Under the pieces are notes generated by a model. That model was not told where the DNA came from and searched no databases. It was given only the letters and a program-made list of their open reading frames with translations. The translations under genes and the position numbers were made by a program. A stretch of 25,635 nt of DNA from Deltaproteobacteria bacterium RBG_16_44_11 (GTDB lineage Bacteria > Desulfobacterota > Syntrophia > Syntrophales > Smithellaceae), in NCBI GenBank assembly GCA_001797845.1, contig MGQN01000044.1, positions 43,082 through 68,716 on the forward strand, in the 5' to 3' direction. Of the stretch, positions 1-6,912 are shown in pieces; the stretch's first letter is position 1; the number at the start of each line of letters is the position of its first letter.

Positions 1-276
1 ACCTTGGCGGTGCTTTGAACTGCTAACATACAAACTCATCTCTGCCACGCCCGAATATACGCGGCGTACGGAAACCGGACTCAAGGCAGCCCATCCAATG
101 ACCTTATCTGCATCTCGTACAACCAATCGGCAATTAAGCAGGTGTGCCATATTCCATTTCTCCCAATCCGGAGCTTCAGTTTCGAATGTAGCATGCCCGG
201 TGGCTATACCTTCCTGATATATACGGCGGACTTGCTCCCAATCGTTAGGCATCATTTTATTTATTACATATTCCAT
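1..276 (-). CDS. GNAT N-acetyltransferase, phosphinothricin/MnaT-like (3' end outside window)
   Basis: I translated this frame from the ATG at 276; 92 codons stay open to the window edge, so the C-terminal half is missing. The N-terminus reads MEYVINKMMPNDWEQVRRIY, followed by a GIATGHATFET stretch, a VIGWAALSPVS strand and an AEMSLYVSSSKHRQG segment that leads into the acetyl-CoA-binding loop. This order is typical of the phosphinothricin acetyltransferase / methionine sulfoximine acetyltransferase branch of GNAT enzymes, which acetylate small amines with acetyl-CoA in the cytoplasm. The catalytic C-terminal residues are not visible and the true substrate cannot be told. It lies 20 bp beyond the stop of the DUF488 gene on the same strand, so co-transcription is likely. 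Confidence 0.85.
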   Translation of the reverse strand, partial: MEYVINKMMPNDWEQVRRIYQEGIATGHATFETEAPDWEKWNMAHLLNCRLVVRDADKVIGWAALSPVSVRRVYSGVAEMSLYVSSSKHRQG

Positions 277-296
277 TATCTTATCCTAAGTGACAG

Positions 297-683
297 TCAA
301 TCAATTTTCGCGCCTCGTTCCAAAAGCAGCGCACGAAGTACTGATCTGTGACAGCGTTTTTCGTCAGCGCAATAACAACCGATGGAAAAGTTGGATTGAT
401 GCGAGAGAGCGGCAAGCAAATCAAGAGTTCTGCTATTTTCCGGTGTTGTCATCTCGGCGCGGAACTTTCGCATGAAGGATTTCCATTCACTTTCCGTATC
501 GGCATTTTGTCCCAGCTTTATTAATTCGAGGCTGGGTGAAAGATTGGGAAACCAGACATCATACCAATTCTGAGAAGAATACTCTCTTTTAGGCACGCCG
601 CGAGGCGGGCGCCTGACCGTTCCAATGCGAATACCTTCATTGGGAACTCTCTTTGTCCCCAGACGAACTATATGTACTGTCAT
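297..683 (-). CDS. DUF488 family protein (YeaO-like)
   Basis: 128 aa from the ATG at 683. This start is preferred over an in-frame upstream start (731) because AGGAAG lies about 8 nt before it and because the upstream start would overlap the neighbouring gene. The N-terminal RLGTKRVP, the GTVRRPPRGVPK region (residues 21-32), the WYDVWFPNLSPS block (40-51) and the C-terminal GCYCADEKRCHRSVL (102-116) are characteristic of DUF488. The conserved Cys/His group C103, C105, C111 and H112 is intact. The biochemical role of DUF488 proteins is not established; the Cys-rich end suggests metal or redox chemistry, but that is inference. It starts 10 nt after the stop of the Rossmann-fold gene, so the two are probably one transcript. 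Confidence 0.85.
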   Translation of the reverse strand: MTVHIVRLGTKRVPNEGIRIGTVRRPPRGVPKREYSSQNWYDVWFPNLSPSLELIKLGQNADTESEWKSFMRKFRAEMTTPENSRTLDLLAALSHQSNFSIGCYCADEKRCHRSVLRALLLERGAKID

Positions 684-693
684 GATCAACTTC

Positions 694-1332
694 CTACTGA
701 TTAGCAAGATCTCGAATTTCCGCGTTTTCAATAACCCGCCCGCGAATATTTTCTGATGTAGCTTTCAACATGGCCCGCCCGAGATCTTGTCCATTTATAT
801 AGAGGCCGCGGAATGGTTTCAATAGTCTTAACATCGGTCGCAATATCCGGTATATCCGCGGACTGCTGTTTGATGATTCACCGTCAATAAATCCGGGACG
901 CCAGCAGAGAGCATTGACCAGAGCCATGAGATCACGCTCCGTTTCCGCCTTCACACGCGCCCACATAAAGTGACTATCCATGCATGTACCTTTACCGCTG
1001 ATGAAGTGGAATACCGCAGTTGGACTATGTATTCGCAGCGTGCCCGCCGCAGCCAAGGCGAAATCGTGCGTAATCTGCCGATATTCCTCCTCTGAGACTT
1101 GCGTCGCGGAGATGCCCAGGCAGAAGAGGCAGGCATCGACATCCACGAAAGCCTCTTCGACCGGCGCGTAATCCAGGTAGTCATTGTGTATAAACACACG
1201 AAGTTTTTTATGGGTGAAGCGAAGCGGACGCCTGGTAATCGCGTGAATCTCCTTGACATCCGGCGAGGAAAAACATGCCCGAAGAACGCTGCCGCCGCCG
1301 GAACCACTTGCGCCAAAGATAAGAACTTTCAT
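694..1332 (-). CDS. NAD(P)-binding Rossmann-fold protein (atypical SDR / HTATIP2-like)
   Basis: 212 aa. The ATG at 1332 is preceded by GGAGGAG at good spacing. The N-terminus MKVLIFGASGSGGGSVLRAC carries a glycine-rich dinucleotide-binding loop after the first beta strand. ITRRPLRF supplies basic residues that would suit NADP, and VDACLFCLGIS is the usual strand-4 cysteine/glycine segment of NAD(P)H-binding epimerase-like proteins. FHFISGKGT followed by WARVKAETE (about residues 125-134) gives a lysine in the place of the SDR active-site Lys, but I see no Tyr in the usual YxxxK position. The chain is short for an epimerase (usual range 250-350), which fits the compact atypical SDR group. Substrate unknown. 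First gene of a probable two- or three-gene unit with DUF488 and GNAT. Confidence 0.75.
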   Translation of the reverse strand: MKVLIFGASGSGGGSVLRACFSSPDVKEIHAITRRPLRFTHKKLRVFIHNDYLDYAPVEEAFVDVDACLFCLGISATQVSEEEYRQITHDFALAAAGTLRIHSPTAVFHFISGKGTCMDSHFMWARVKAETERDLMALVNALCWRPGFIDGESSNSSPRIYRILRPMLRLLKPFRGLYINGQDLGRAMLKATSENIRGRVIENAEIRDLANQ

Positions 1333-1410
1333 GGTCTATGCTCCTCCTTCTGCTAATTTGGAAGCTATTCATACCTTTTCTTCTTAGTGGTACGGTAGAA
1401 TGAATTATTA

Positions 1411-2082
1411 TTACACATCCTTTATATAAACAGATCTAAATCGGCGAACAGGGGGATCTTCATTATCCATGTAGTCCGAAAATGACAATTCTTTCAATCC
1501 GCACGATATAAATCCAGCCAGGTCTTCACGCGTGAGCGGCCATGGCATCTTGCCTTCGTGATCAGTATTCTCCCTGCCTCTGGCAATTACAAGCAAAATT
1601 CCGCCCGGTTTGACGAAACGCGCAATTTCAGCTATTGCCGCCTTACGAATTTCCTGCGGCAGAACTTGGAGCGTATAAGATTCTATAACTAAATCGAACG
1701 CACCGTGCCAGTTTCCGGGTGCTGTGAATAGATCAGCTATGAAGTAGTGAACAGAAGTCCCCGGGAATCTGTTTCGACACCAGGCAATGGCCGTTGGCGA
1801 TATGTCAAAAGCTGTCGTGTTAAATCCACGGCTTGCCAATTCTTCGGCATCATCTCCCAGACCGCACCCAACCTTGAGCACTATTTTCTCAGCACTTTTG
1901 ATATCGTTTTCATTAAGCCAGTGAACCAGTTGGGGATTAGGTGTCAGGTCCGCCCATGGTATGACCGAAGCATCACCTTTTGCCAGTGCATATAGTTCCT
2001 CGAACCACCCTGATGCATCACCTTGGGCCAAATGTCGCTTTGCAATTTCTCGCGCCATTGCCCGTTTGTTTTCGTTTATCAT
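1411..2082 (-). CDS. Class I SAM-dependent methyltransferase
   Basis: 223 aa from the ATG at 2082, which has GGGGAAA directly upstream. A GTG at 2157 would add 25 residues of unconvincing sequence. Motif I is VLKVGCGLGDDAEEL (about residues 68-82), motif II is TTAFDISPTAIAWCR, and FDLVIESYTLQVLP with FVKPGGILLVIAR are motifs IV and post-IV/V. This is the Methyltransf_11/25 type of fold that transfers a methyl group from S-adenosylmethionine to a small molecule or protein. The N-terminal helix MAREIAKRHLAQGDASGWFEE is shared with unassigned small-molecule methyltransferases. The usual acidic residue before VGCG is Lys here. The substrate cannot be read from sequence or neighbours. Confidence 0.85.
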   Translation of the reverse strand: MINENKRAMAREIAKRHLAQGDASGWFEELYALAKGDASVIPWADLTPNPQLVHWLNENDIKSAEKIVLKVGCGLGDDAEELASRGFNTTAFDISPTAIAWCRNRFPGTSVHYFIADLFTAPGNWHGAFDLVIESYTLQVLPQEIRKAAIAEIARFVKPGGILLVIARGRENTDHEGKMPWPLTREDLAGFISCGLKELSFSDYMDNEDPPVRRFRSVYIKDV

Positions 2083-2258
2083 TGTTTCCCCGCCAACAAA
2101 CTTGCCGCCTCTCATTTTTTCGCAAAAACGTTGATACGACGAAAGGTCTCCAAACACCTGCCGAACAAATAATATATGAACTTAGTTTTTTCGATACTAT
2201 GATTAAAACTATAGAGCTGCCAAATTTCTTGTTCGAGACAAAAATCACATATTTCCAA

Positions 2259-2705
2259 TCACTCTTCGCCAAGTGCTTCAAGGTCTGCCAGATCTTTTTT
2301 CCGGCCGGTTGCGCGTTTATTGGCGACATATTGTTTCCTACCTAGAAAGAAAACGGGAACATCGCCATATAAACCTTCTTGTTTTCCCCCATCAGCTTGT
2401 TCCCAGGTAACTCCTGTTATTGTAGTAATAAGGTCGATACGGACAGGCGGTGAGCCCAGTTGAACGACAAAATTGGGATTTTGAAAGTCACCAACGGTCA
2501 GATTCAGAGAACCGAACCCAAAATCGGTCAAAGCGGATAAAATTTTCTGCGCATTTTCGGGAAATGGACGCACCAAGATATCAATATCACCCGTAAAACG
2601 CGGCGCGCCATGAAAGGCGAGAGCATAAGCCCCGACAATCATGTATTCCACTTTATGCCCGTTGAATAACTCGAGCAACTCTTTGAAGTCTATCTGTACT
2701 TCCAT
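2259..2705 (-). CDS. Nucleotidyltransferase (MNT/AbiEii-like, DUF6036-type)
   Basis: 148 aa from the ATG at 2705; a TTG at 2738 in frame is a less likely start. The Pol-beta NTase core is visible: VEYMIVGAYALAFHG (residues 19-33) leads into GDIDILV with D40 and D42, and PVRIDLITT supplies the third carboxylate. Residues 52-85 contain the NAQKILSALTDFGFG helix of this subgroup. Proteins of this type are usually solitary or paired with a small partner, and several related families act as toxin or phage-defence nucleotidyltransferases; a toxin role here is inference. The 5' end overlaps the upstream 62-aa gene by 53 bp in another frame, implying translational coupling. Confidence 0.8.
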   Translation of the reverse strand: MEVQIDFKELLELFNGHKVEYMIVGAYALAFHGAPRFTGDIDILVRPFPENAQKILSALTDFGFGSLNLTVGDFQNPNFVVQLGSPPVRIDLITTITGVTWEQADGGKQEGLYGDVPVFFLGRKQYVANKRATGRKKDLADLEALGEE

Positions 2706-2841
2706 AATATTGTTTTCGTAGGTAATCGACGGTTGCAACTCGCTCTTCCGCGGGACGGCTCAACCAGTATAAGAGGTCTTCCTTCGCGGATTGCGGATTA
2801 TGAAGATTGGTTTTCCGGACAATTTTTTTATTCATACGCAT
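2653..2841 (-). CDS. Small partner protein of the downstream nucleotidyltransferase (hypothetical)
   Basis: 62 aa, basic: N-terminal RMNKKIVRKTNL, centre YWLSRPAEERVATVDYLRKQ, C-terminus YYGSTDRLQRVARVIQRA. From memory of this gene neighbourhood in many genomes, the PAEER...LR.QYYG...RLQRV.R pattern recurs just upstream of this nucleotidyltransferase type; I could not verify that here. No enzyme motif is visible. The last 17 codons overlap the start of the nucleotidyltransferase in a different frame, so one stretch of DNA encodes YGSTDRLQRVARV in one frame and EVQIDFKELLELF in the other. The Shine-Dalgarno sequence is weak. An antitoxin or partner role is a guess from context only. Confidence 0.6.
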   Translation of the reverse strand: MRMNKKIVRKTNLHNPQSAKEDLLYWLSRPAEERVATVDYLRKQYYGSTDRLQRVARVIQRA

Positions 2842-2951
2842 GTTTAATAATTATCATAAATTCAAGCAGATTGATATAGCTCTTTCTTCTTTTGATATCC
2901 TTAATTTACCTCAACAATTTAACTTTTGCAATTGTTATCTGCAACTAGCTG

Positions 2952-2979
2952 TTGTGATATTTTACATTTTATTTATAAT
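2952..2979 (+). promoter_or_regulatory. Candidate sigma-70 promoter of mrfA
   Basis: TTGTGA (2952-2957), a 16-bp spacer and a perfect TATAAT (2974-2979). The -10 box is full consensus and the -35 matches at four of six positions. Predicted transcription start near 2986 leaves a leader of about 28 nt with GAAGG (2997-3001) ahead of the ATG at 3014. The region is strongly AT-rich, so chance matches are possible. Confidence 0.55.
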
Positions 2980-3013
2980 AGAAAGCAAGACAGGCTGAAG
3001 GTTATAAAAGTAT

Positions 3014-5395
3014 ATGACAAAATTAACTCTCGATGAATGGGTTGCCCGCCTAAAGAAAAATAAAAGCTTTAATAACAATGCGGCGGCGGTTGTAGAAATA
3101 CCGGCCAAAGCAGGCGATTGGGAAGATTATCCTTCCTGGGTTAATCCGCAGTTAATCTCTGTCCTGAAAAAACGCGGCATAGAGAGGCTCTACAGACATC
3201 AGGCGCAGGCAATTCGCTTTATCCGCAACGGTAAAGACGTTGTGCTGGTGACGCCTACGGCCAGCGGTAAAACGCTTTGCTATAATCTCCCCGTTCTGCA
3301 AAGCATTCTGGAGGCGCCCGAAACCCGTGCCCTGTATCTTTTTCCGACCAAGGCGCTGGCGCAGGATCAGATGCACGAAATTCACAACCTGATTACCGAT
3401 CTGAAAGCCGATATCAAAACTTATACCTACGACGGCGATACGCCCGATGACGCCCGGCAGGCGATTCGCAAGCTGGGGCATGTAGTCGTTACCAATCCCG
3501 ACATGCTGCACGCGGGAATCCTGCCGCATCACACCAAGTGGCAAAAACTCTTTGCCAACTTAAAATACATCGTTATTGATGAGCTCCATATTTACCGCGG
3601 AATTTTCGGCTCGCACTTTGCCAATGTTATCCGTAGGCTGGTACGGATTTGCCGTTTTTACGGGGCTAATCCCGTCTTCATTTGCTGTTCGGCCACCGTG
3701 GCCAACCCACGCGAACACGCGGAAAAAATATTGGAACGCGAGGTGGCACTTTTGGACAAAAGCGGCGCGCCTACCGCAGCAAAAACTTTTATTCTTTACA
3801 ATCCGCCGCTGGTCAACCGCGAACTCGGTATAAGACAGAGCGCTATGACACCAGCGCGTAAAATCGCTTCAGCTCTCATTGAAAACGACATTCAGACTAT
3901 TGTCTTTGCCACCAGCCGCTTAAACGTGGAAGTTCTGACCAAATATCTGAAAGATAAATTTATACGCGTCAAGCCGCAGGACGATCATTTTGTTACCGGT
4001 TATCGCGGCGGCTATCTGCCGAATCTACGGCGCGAAATCGAAAGCGGGCTGAGGACGCGCGAAGTCATGGGCGTTATCAGCACCAACGCGCTGGAGCTGG
4101 GTATTGATATCGGCAATCTGGAAGCGTGCATTATGGTAGGCTATCCCGGCTCGATTGCGAGCACCTGGCAGCAGGCCGGACGCGCGGGACGCCGCAGCGG
4201 GCATAGCCTGGCTATACTTATTGCCCGCAGTAATCCTTTAGATCAATTTATCATGGAAAATCCCGATTACTTTTTCGCGTTGTCGCCGGAGCATTGCCGC
4301 ATCAATCCGGACAATCTGCTTATTTTACTACATCATATCAAAAGCGCGGCTTTTGAATTGCCGTTTGAAAAAGGAGAATCCTTCGGCGGTGAGAAGCTGG
4401 AAGATTTCCTGCAATATCTTGAAGAAAAGGGAGTACTGCACCAGACGAATGACCGCTGGCACTGGGCGGCGGAAAGTTACCCGGCGGATGAAGTAAGCCT
4501 GCGTTCCATTAATCCGGAAAATGTTGTGGTTGTGGATACAACCGTTACGGGAAAGCACAAAGTCATAGCCGAAGTGGATTGGGACAGCGCCTTCACGGCA
4601 TTGCACGATGAGGCCATTTATATGCTGGCCTCCGAGCAATATCACGTGGACAAACTCGATCTGGAAGGCAAAAAAGCTTATGTGCGCAAGGTGGATTCCG
4701 ATTACTACACCGACGCCATGACCTACACCAATGTGCGGGTGATCGATTCTTTTGATAAACATAAAGATGACGGGGCTATTGTGGAACACGGCGAAGTGCA
4801 GGTGGTGCGCAAAGTCGTGGGCTTCAAAAAAATTAAATTTTATACTTCCGAAAATCTAGGCTATGGCGATGTCAATCTGCCGGAAAAGGACATGCACACG
4901 ACCAGCTACTGGTTTACCATCCCACGCGACAGCCTGCGCAGACTCGATTTTACGCCCGCGGAAATTATCGATGGCTTGTCCGGTCTGGCCTATACTCTGC
5001 ATCATTTAGCGGCAATGTTTTTAATGGCGGACGCTCATGATATCGACCGGTCGCTGGGCGATAAAAGCGGTGAATGGTTTGTCAGCCAGGGTAAAACCGG
5101 AAGAGTCATAACTTCTTTTGCCGGCGGCCGCCCGGAAATATTGAGTGACAAAGCCGGCGTGCGAATTGACGAATTCGATCCGACTATATTCATCTTTGAT
5201 TCCTATCCCGGCGGCATTGGGTTTTCCGAACTGCTCTATCGCGAACACGCCAAACTGCTCTCTGCCGCCAAAAGTCTTGTTGAAAAGTGCCCGTGCGCTT
5301 ACGGCTGCCCGTCGTGCGTGGGGCCGACATTGGAAGTGGGCAAAACCGCCAAAGAAATTGTGCCGAAAATCATCGGACTGGTTTTGGGAAAATGA
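3014..5395 (+). CDS. mrfA: MrfA-type SF2 DNA helicase (DEAD/DEAH box, DUF1998, YprA family)
   Basis: 793 aa. Helicase motifs in order: Walker A TPTASGKT (residues 80-87), FPTKALAQDQM (motif Ia), VVTNPDMLH (Ib), Walker B IVIDELH with the DExH-type box at 189-192, CCSAT (motif III, 224-228), STNALELGIDIG (motif V) and QQAGRAGRRSG (motif VI). The C-terminal half is the DUF1998 region, ending in a four-cysteine cluster CPCAYGCPSC (C759, C761, C765, C768), the likely metal site of this family. In Bacillus subtilis the homologous MrfA works with the exonuclease MrfB in excision repair of mitomycin C lesions. The gene directly downstream here is the matching MrfB homologue, which makes the assignment firm. 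Length is close to the family norm and the frame is intact. Confidence 0.92.
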   Translation: MTKLTLDEWVARLKKNKSFNNNAAAVVEIPAKAGDWEDYPSWVNPQLISVLKKRGIERLYRHQAQAIRFIRNGKDVVLVTPTASGKTLCYNLPVLQSILEAPETRALYLFPTKALAQDQMHEIHNLITDLKADIKTYTYDGDTPDDARQAIRKLGHVVVTNPDMLHAGILPHHTKWQKLFANLKYIVIDELHIYRGIFGSHFANVIRRLVRICRFYGANPVFICCSATVANPREHAEKILEREVALLDKSGAPTAAKTFILYNPPLVNRELGIRQSAMTPARKIASALIENDIQTIVFATSRLNVEVLTKYLKDKFIRVKPQDDHFVTGYRGGYLPNLRREIESGLRTREVMGVISTNALELGIDIGNLEACIMVGYPGSIASTWQQAGRAGRRSGHSLAILIARSNPLDQFIMENPDYFFALSPEHCRINPDNLLILLHHIKSAAFELPFEKGESFGGEKLEDFLQYLEEKGVLHQTNDRWHWAAESYPADEVSLRSINPENVVVVDTTVTGKHKVIAEVDWDSAFTALHDEAIYMLASEQYHVDKLDLEGKKAYVRKVDSDYYTDAMTYTNVRVIDSFDKHKDDGAIVEHGEVQVVRKVVGFKKIKFYTSENLGYGDVNLPEKDMHTTSYWFTIPRDSLRRLDFTPAEIIDGLSGLAYTLHHLAAMFLMADAHDIDRSLGDKSGEWFVSQGKTGRVITSFAGGRPEILSDKAGVRIDEFDPTIFIFDSYPGGIGFSELLYREHAKLLSAAKSLVEKCPCAYGCPSCVGPTLEVGKTAKEIVPKIIGLVLGK

Positions 5396-5407
5396 AATAT
5401 TTCTTTT

Positions 5408-5504
5408 GTCATTCCCGTGTAAACGGGAATCCAGTCGTTGCCTCGGTAAAACTGTCAACCCAATTATAAAAATACTGGATTACCCGGTCGAGCCGGGTAA
5501 TGAC
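5408..5504. repeat. REP-like double hairpin (REPIN) between mrfA and mrfB
   Basis: Two palindromic units face each other: GTCATTCCCGTGTAAACGGG followed by AATCCAGT (5408-5435), and ACTGGAT followed by TACCCGGTCGAGCCGGGTA and ATGAC (5474-5504). The outer ends GTCATT and AATGAC, and the inner ends ATCCAGT and ACTGGAT, are reverse complements, so the whole 97-bp block can form one long hairpin or two small ones. The ATTCCCG...CGGGAAT core resembles REP/dRS3-type repeats known from many bacteria. It fills most of the 156-bp spacer between two cooperating genes. I see no second copy in this window. Confidence 0.75.
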
Positions 5505-5551
5505 AAGATAAAGAAGAAAGCGAAAGATTACAGCAGGGAAATTATTAAGTC

Positions 5552-6859
5552 ATGAGTTCGATTGATAAATTAAAACGCCTGACCGGAGAAAAAAACAGCA
5601 AGCCTGTCACGTCTTCAGCCAAACAGGCGCAAATTGATGAATTGCGCCGAAAGATGGATGCCATCATCTCGCGACGGACTCAAAGTTCTAAACCTGCTTC
5701 CCAGCGTAATATTCCAGACAATACGATACACCTGGAAAAAATAGTTCCCGGCGAGGAGATGGAAAATAAACACGGAAAATTTTTTCTGGTCAGTGACACC
5801 CTTGCCGGCAAATGTCGGCATGGATGCCGCAATATCGCGGAGGCCTTCGGCTTGGACATGAAAGCGGCCGCGGTTTTAGCCAACGATCCGGTTATCGGCA
5901 ATTACAAGTGCGACGACGGCCTTTTTTTAGATACGGAAACCACCGGGCTTGCCGGAGGCACGGGCACGATGGCCTTTTTAATCGGCCTGGGTTGGTTTGA
6001 AGAAGGCTGTTTCCATGTCCGGCAAATTCTCGCGCGCGATTTCAGCGAAGAACGCGCGGCGCTCGCTTACCTTTCCGATATAGCCAGCCAGAAGAAATTC
6101 CTGGTTACTTTCAACGGCAAGGCATTTGATGTTAATCTGCTTTCGACGCGCTTCATTTTGAATCGATTGAAAAGCGATCTGGCAAGCCTTCCGCATTTGG
6201 ATTTACTTCATCCTTCGCGCCGTATTTTGGGGCACCGCCTGGAAAACAGCCGGTTAGGGACTCTGGAGGCGGAAGTCCTGGGAGTTTATCGCGAAGACGA
6301 TATCCCCGGATGGGAAATTCCCCAGCGTTATTTCGATTGGTTGAAAAATAGAGACGGCCGGCTGCTGGCGGCAATTTTTGAACACAACCGGCTGGATGTA
6401 ATTTCCATGGCCACGCTCACCGCTCACCTGACCGAAATTATTTGCGCGCGGGAATCGATGCAAAATTCACATGCCGCCGATTACCTGGCCGCAGCCCGCC
6501 TTTTGTTGAAGCGTCGCGACGCCGACCGGGTTGTAAAAATTCTAAACATATTCGATGAGCGATCCGGGGGCGATCTATCCGTAATTTCCAAAAAAGAACT
6601 TTCTTTTTTATACAAGCGCACTGGGCGCGGGCATGAAGCTGTACAAATCTGGCAGGAAGTTTTAGATATTTCGCCTGTGGATTTTTCCGCCGTCTCAGAG
6701 CTGGCCAAATGGATGGAGCACCGCGTCCGTGACTATCATCAGGCAAAAACTTTAGTGGAAAACGCTTTGAGTGAGCAAAATACATTTTCGGATAAGGAAA
6801 GAGAATCTTTATCACACCGCTTGAAACGATTGAAGATAAAAATTAAAGATGGCCGGTAG
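5552..6859 (+). CDS. mrfB: MrfB-type DEDDh exonuclease with C-terminal TPR-like helices (YprB family)
   Basis: 435 aa. The RNase H-like exonuclease core holds the DEDDh residues: FLDTETTGL (D127, E129), TFNGKAFDV (D193) and the HNRLDV block (H278, D282). The stretch GGTGTMAFLIGLGWFEEG after the first motif is diagnostic of the YprB family. Residues about 300-430 are alpha-helical, with TPR-like repeats such as KKELSFLYKRTGRGHEAVQI. In B. subtilis the homologue is a metal-dependent DNA exonuclease that acts with the helicase MrfA on mitomycin-type damage. It is the only gene after mrfA on this strand, 156 bp away across a repeat. The N-terminal 60 residues are basic and low in conservation. 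No broken motif. Confidence 0.92.
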   Translation: MSSIDKLKRLTGEKNSKPVTSSAKQAQIDELRRKMDAIISRRTQSSKPASQRNIPDNTIHLEKIVPGEEMENKHGKFFLVSDTLAGKCRHGCRNIAEAFGLDMKAAAVLANDPVIGNYKCDDGLFLDTETTGLAGGTGTMAFLIGLGWFEEGCFHVRQILARDFSEERAALAYLSDIASQKKFLVTFNGKAFDVNLLSTRFILNRLKSDLASLPHLDLLHPSRRILGHRLENSRLGTLEAEVLGVYREDDIPGWEIPQRYFDWLKNRDGRLLAAIFEHNRLDVISMATLTAHLTEIICARESMQNSHAADYLAAARLLLKRRDADRVVKILNIFDERSGGDLSVISKKELSFLYKRTGRGHEAVQIWQEVLDISPVDFSAVSELAKWMEHRVRDYHQAKTLVENALSEQNTFSDKERESLSHRLKRLKIKIKDGR

Positions 6860-6912
6860 TTTTTTTGTGATTTCGATGTAGGTTAGGAATATATTGAAGT
6901 TGCGAAAAAATT

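Noticed and set aside
244..250. GTTAGGC resembling an integron attC core site
   Set aside because: It lies within the first codons of the GNAT gene, has no partner core site or stem at the right distance, and no similar site separates the other small genes of this block.
2018..2329. 103-aa minus-strand open frame between the methyltransferase and the nucleotidyltransferase
   Set aside because: It overlaps the starts of one gene and the end of another in a shifted frame, has mixed composition and no motif.
2807..2998. 63-aa plus-strand frame before mrfA
   Set aside because: AT-rich low-complexity translation without a ribosome site, overlapping the mrfA promoter and the start of the opposite-strand small gene.
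5021..5458. 145-aa antisense open frame across the end of mrfA and the repeat
   Set aside because: Mirror frame of a strongly conserved helicase, with no domain or ribosome site.
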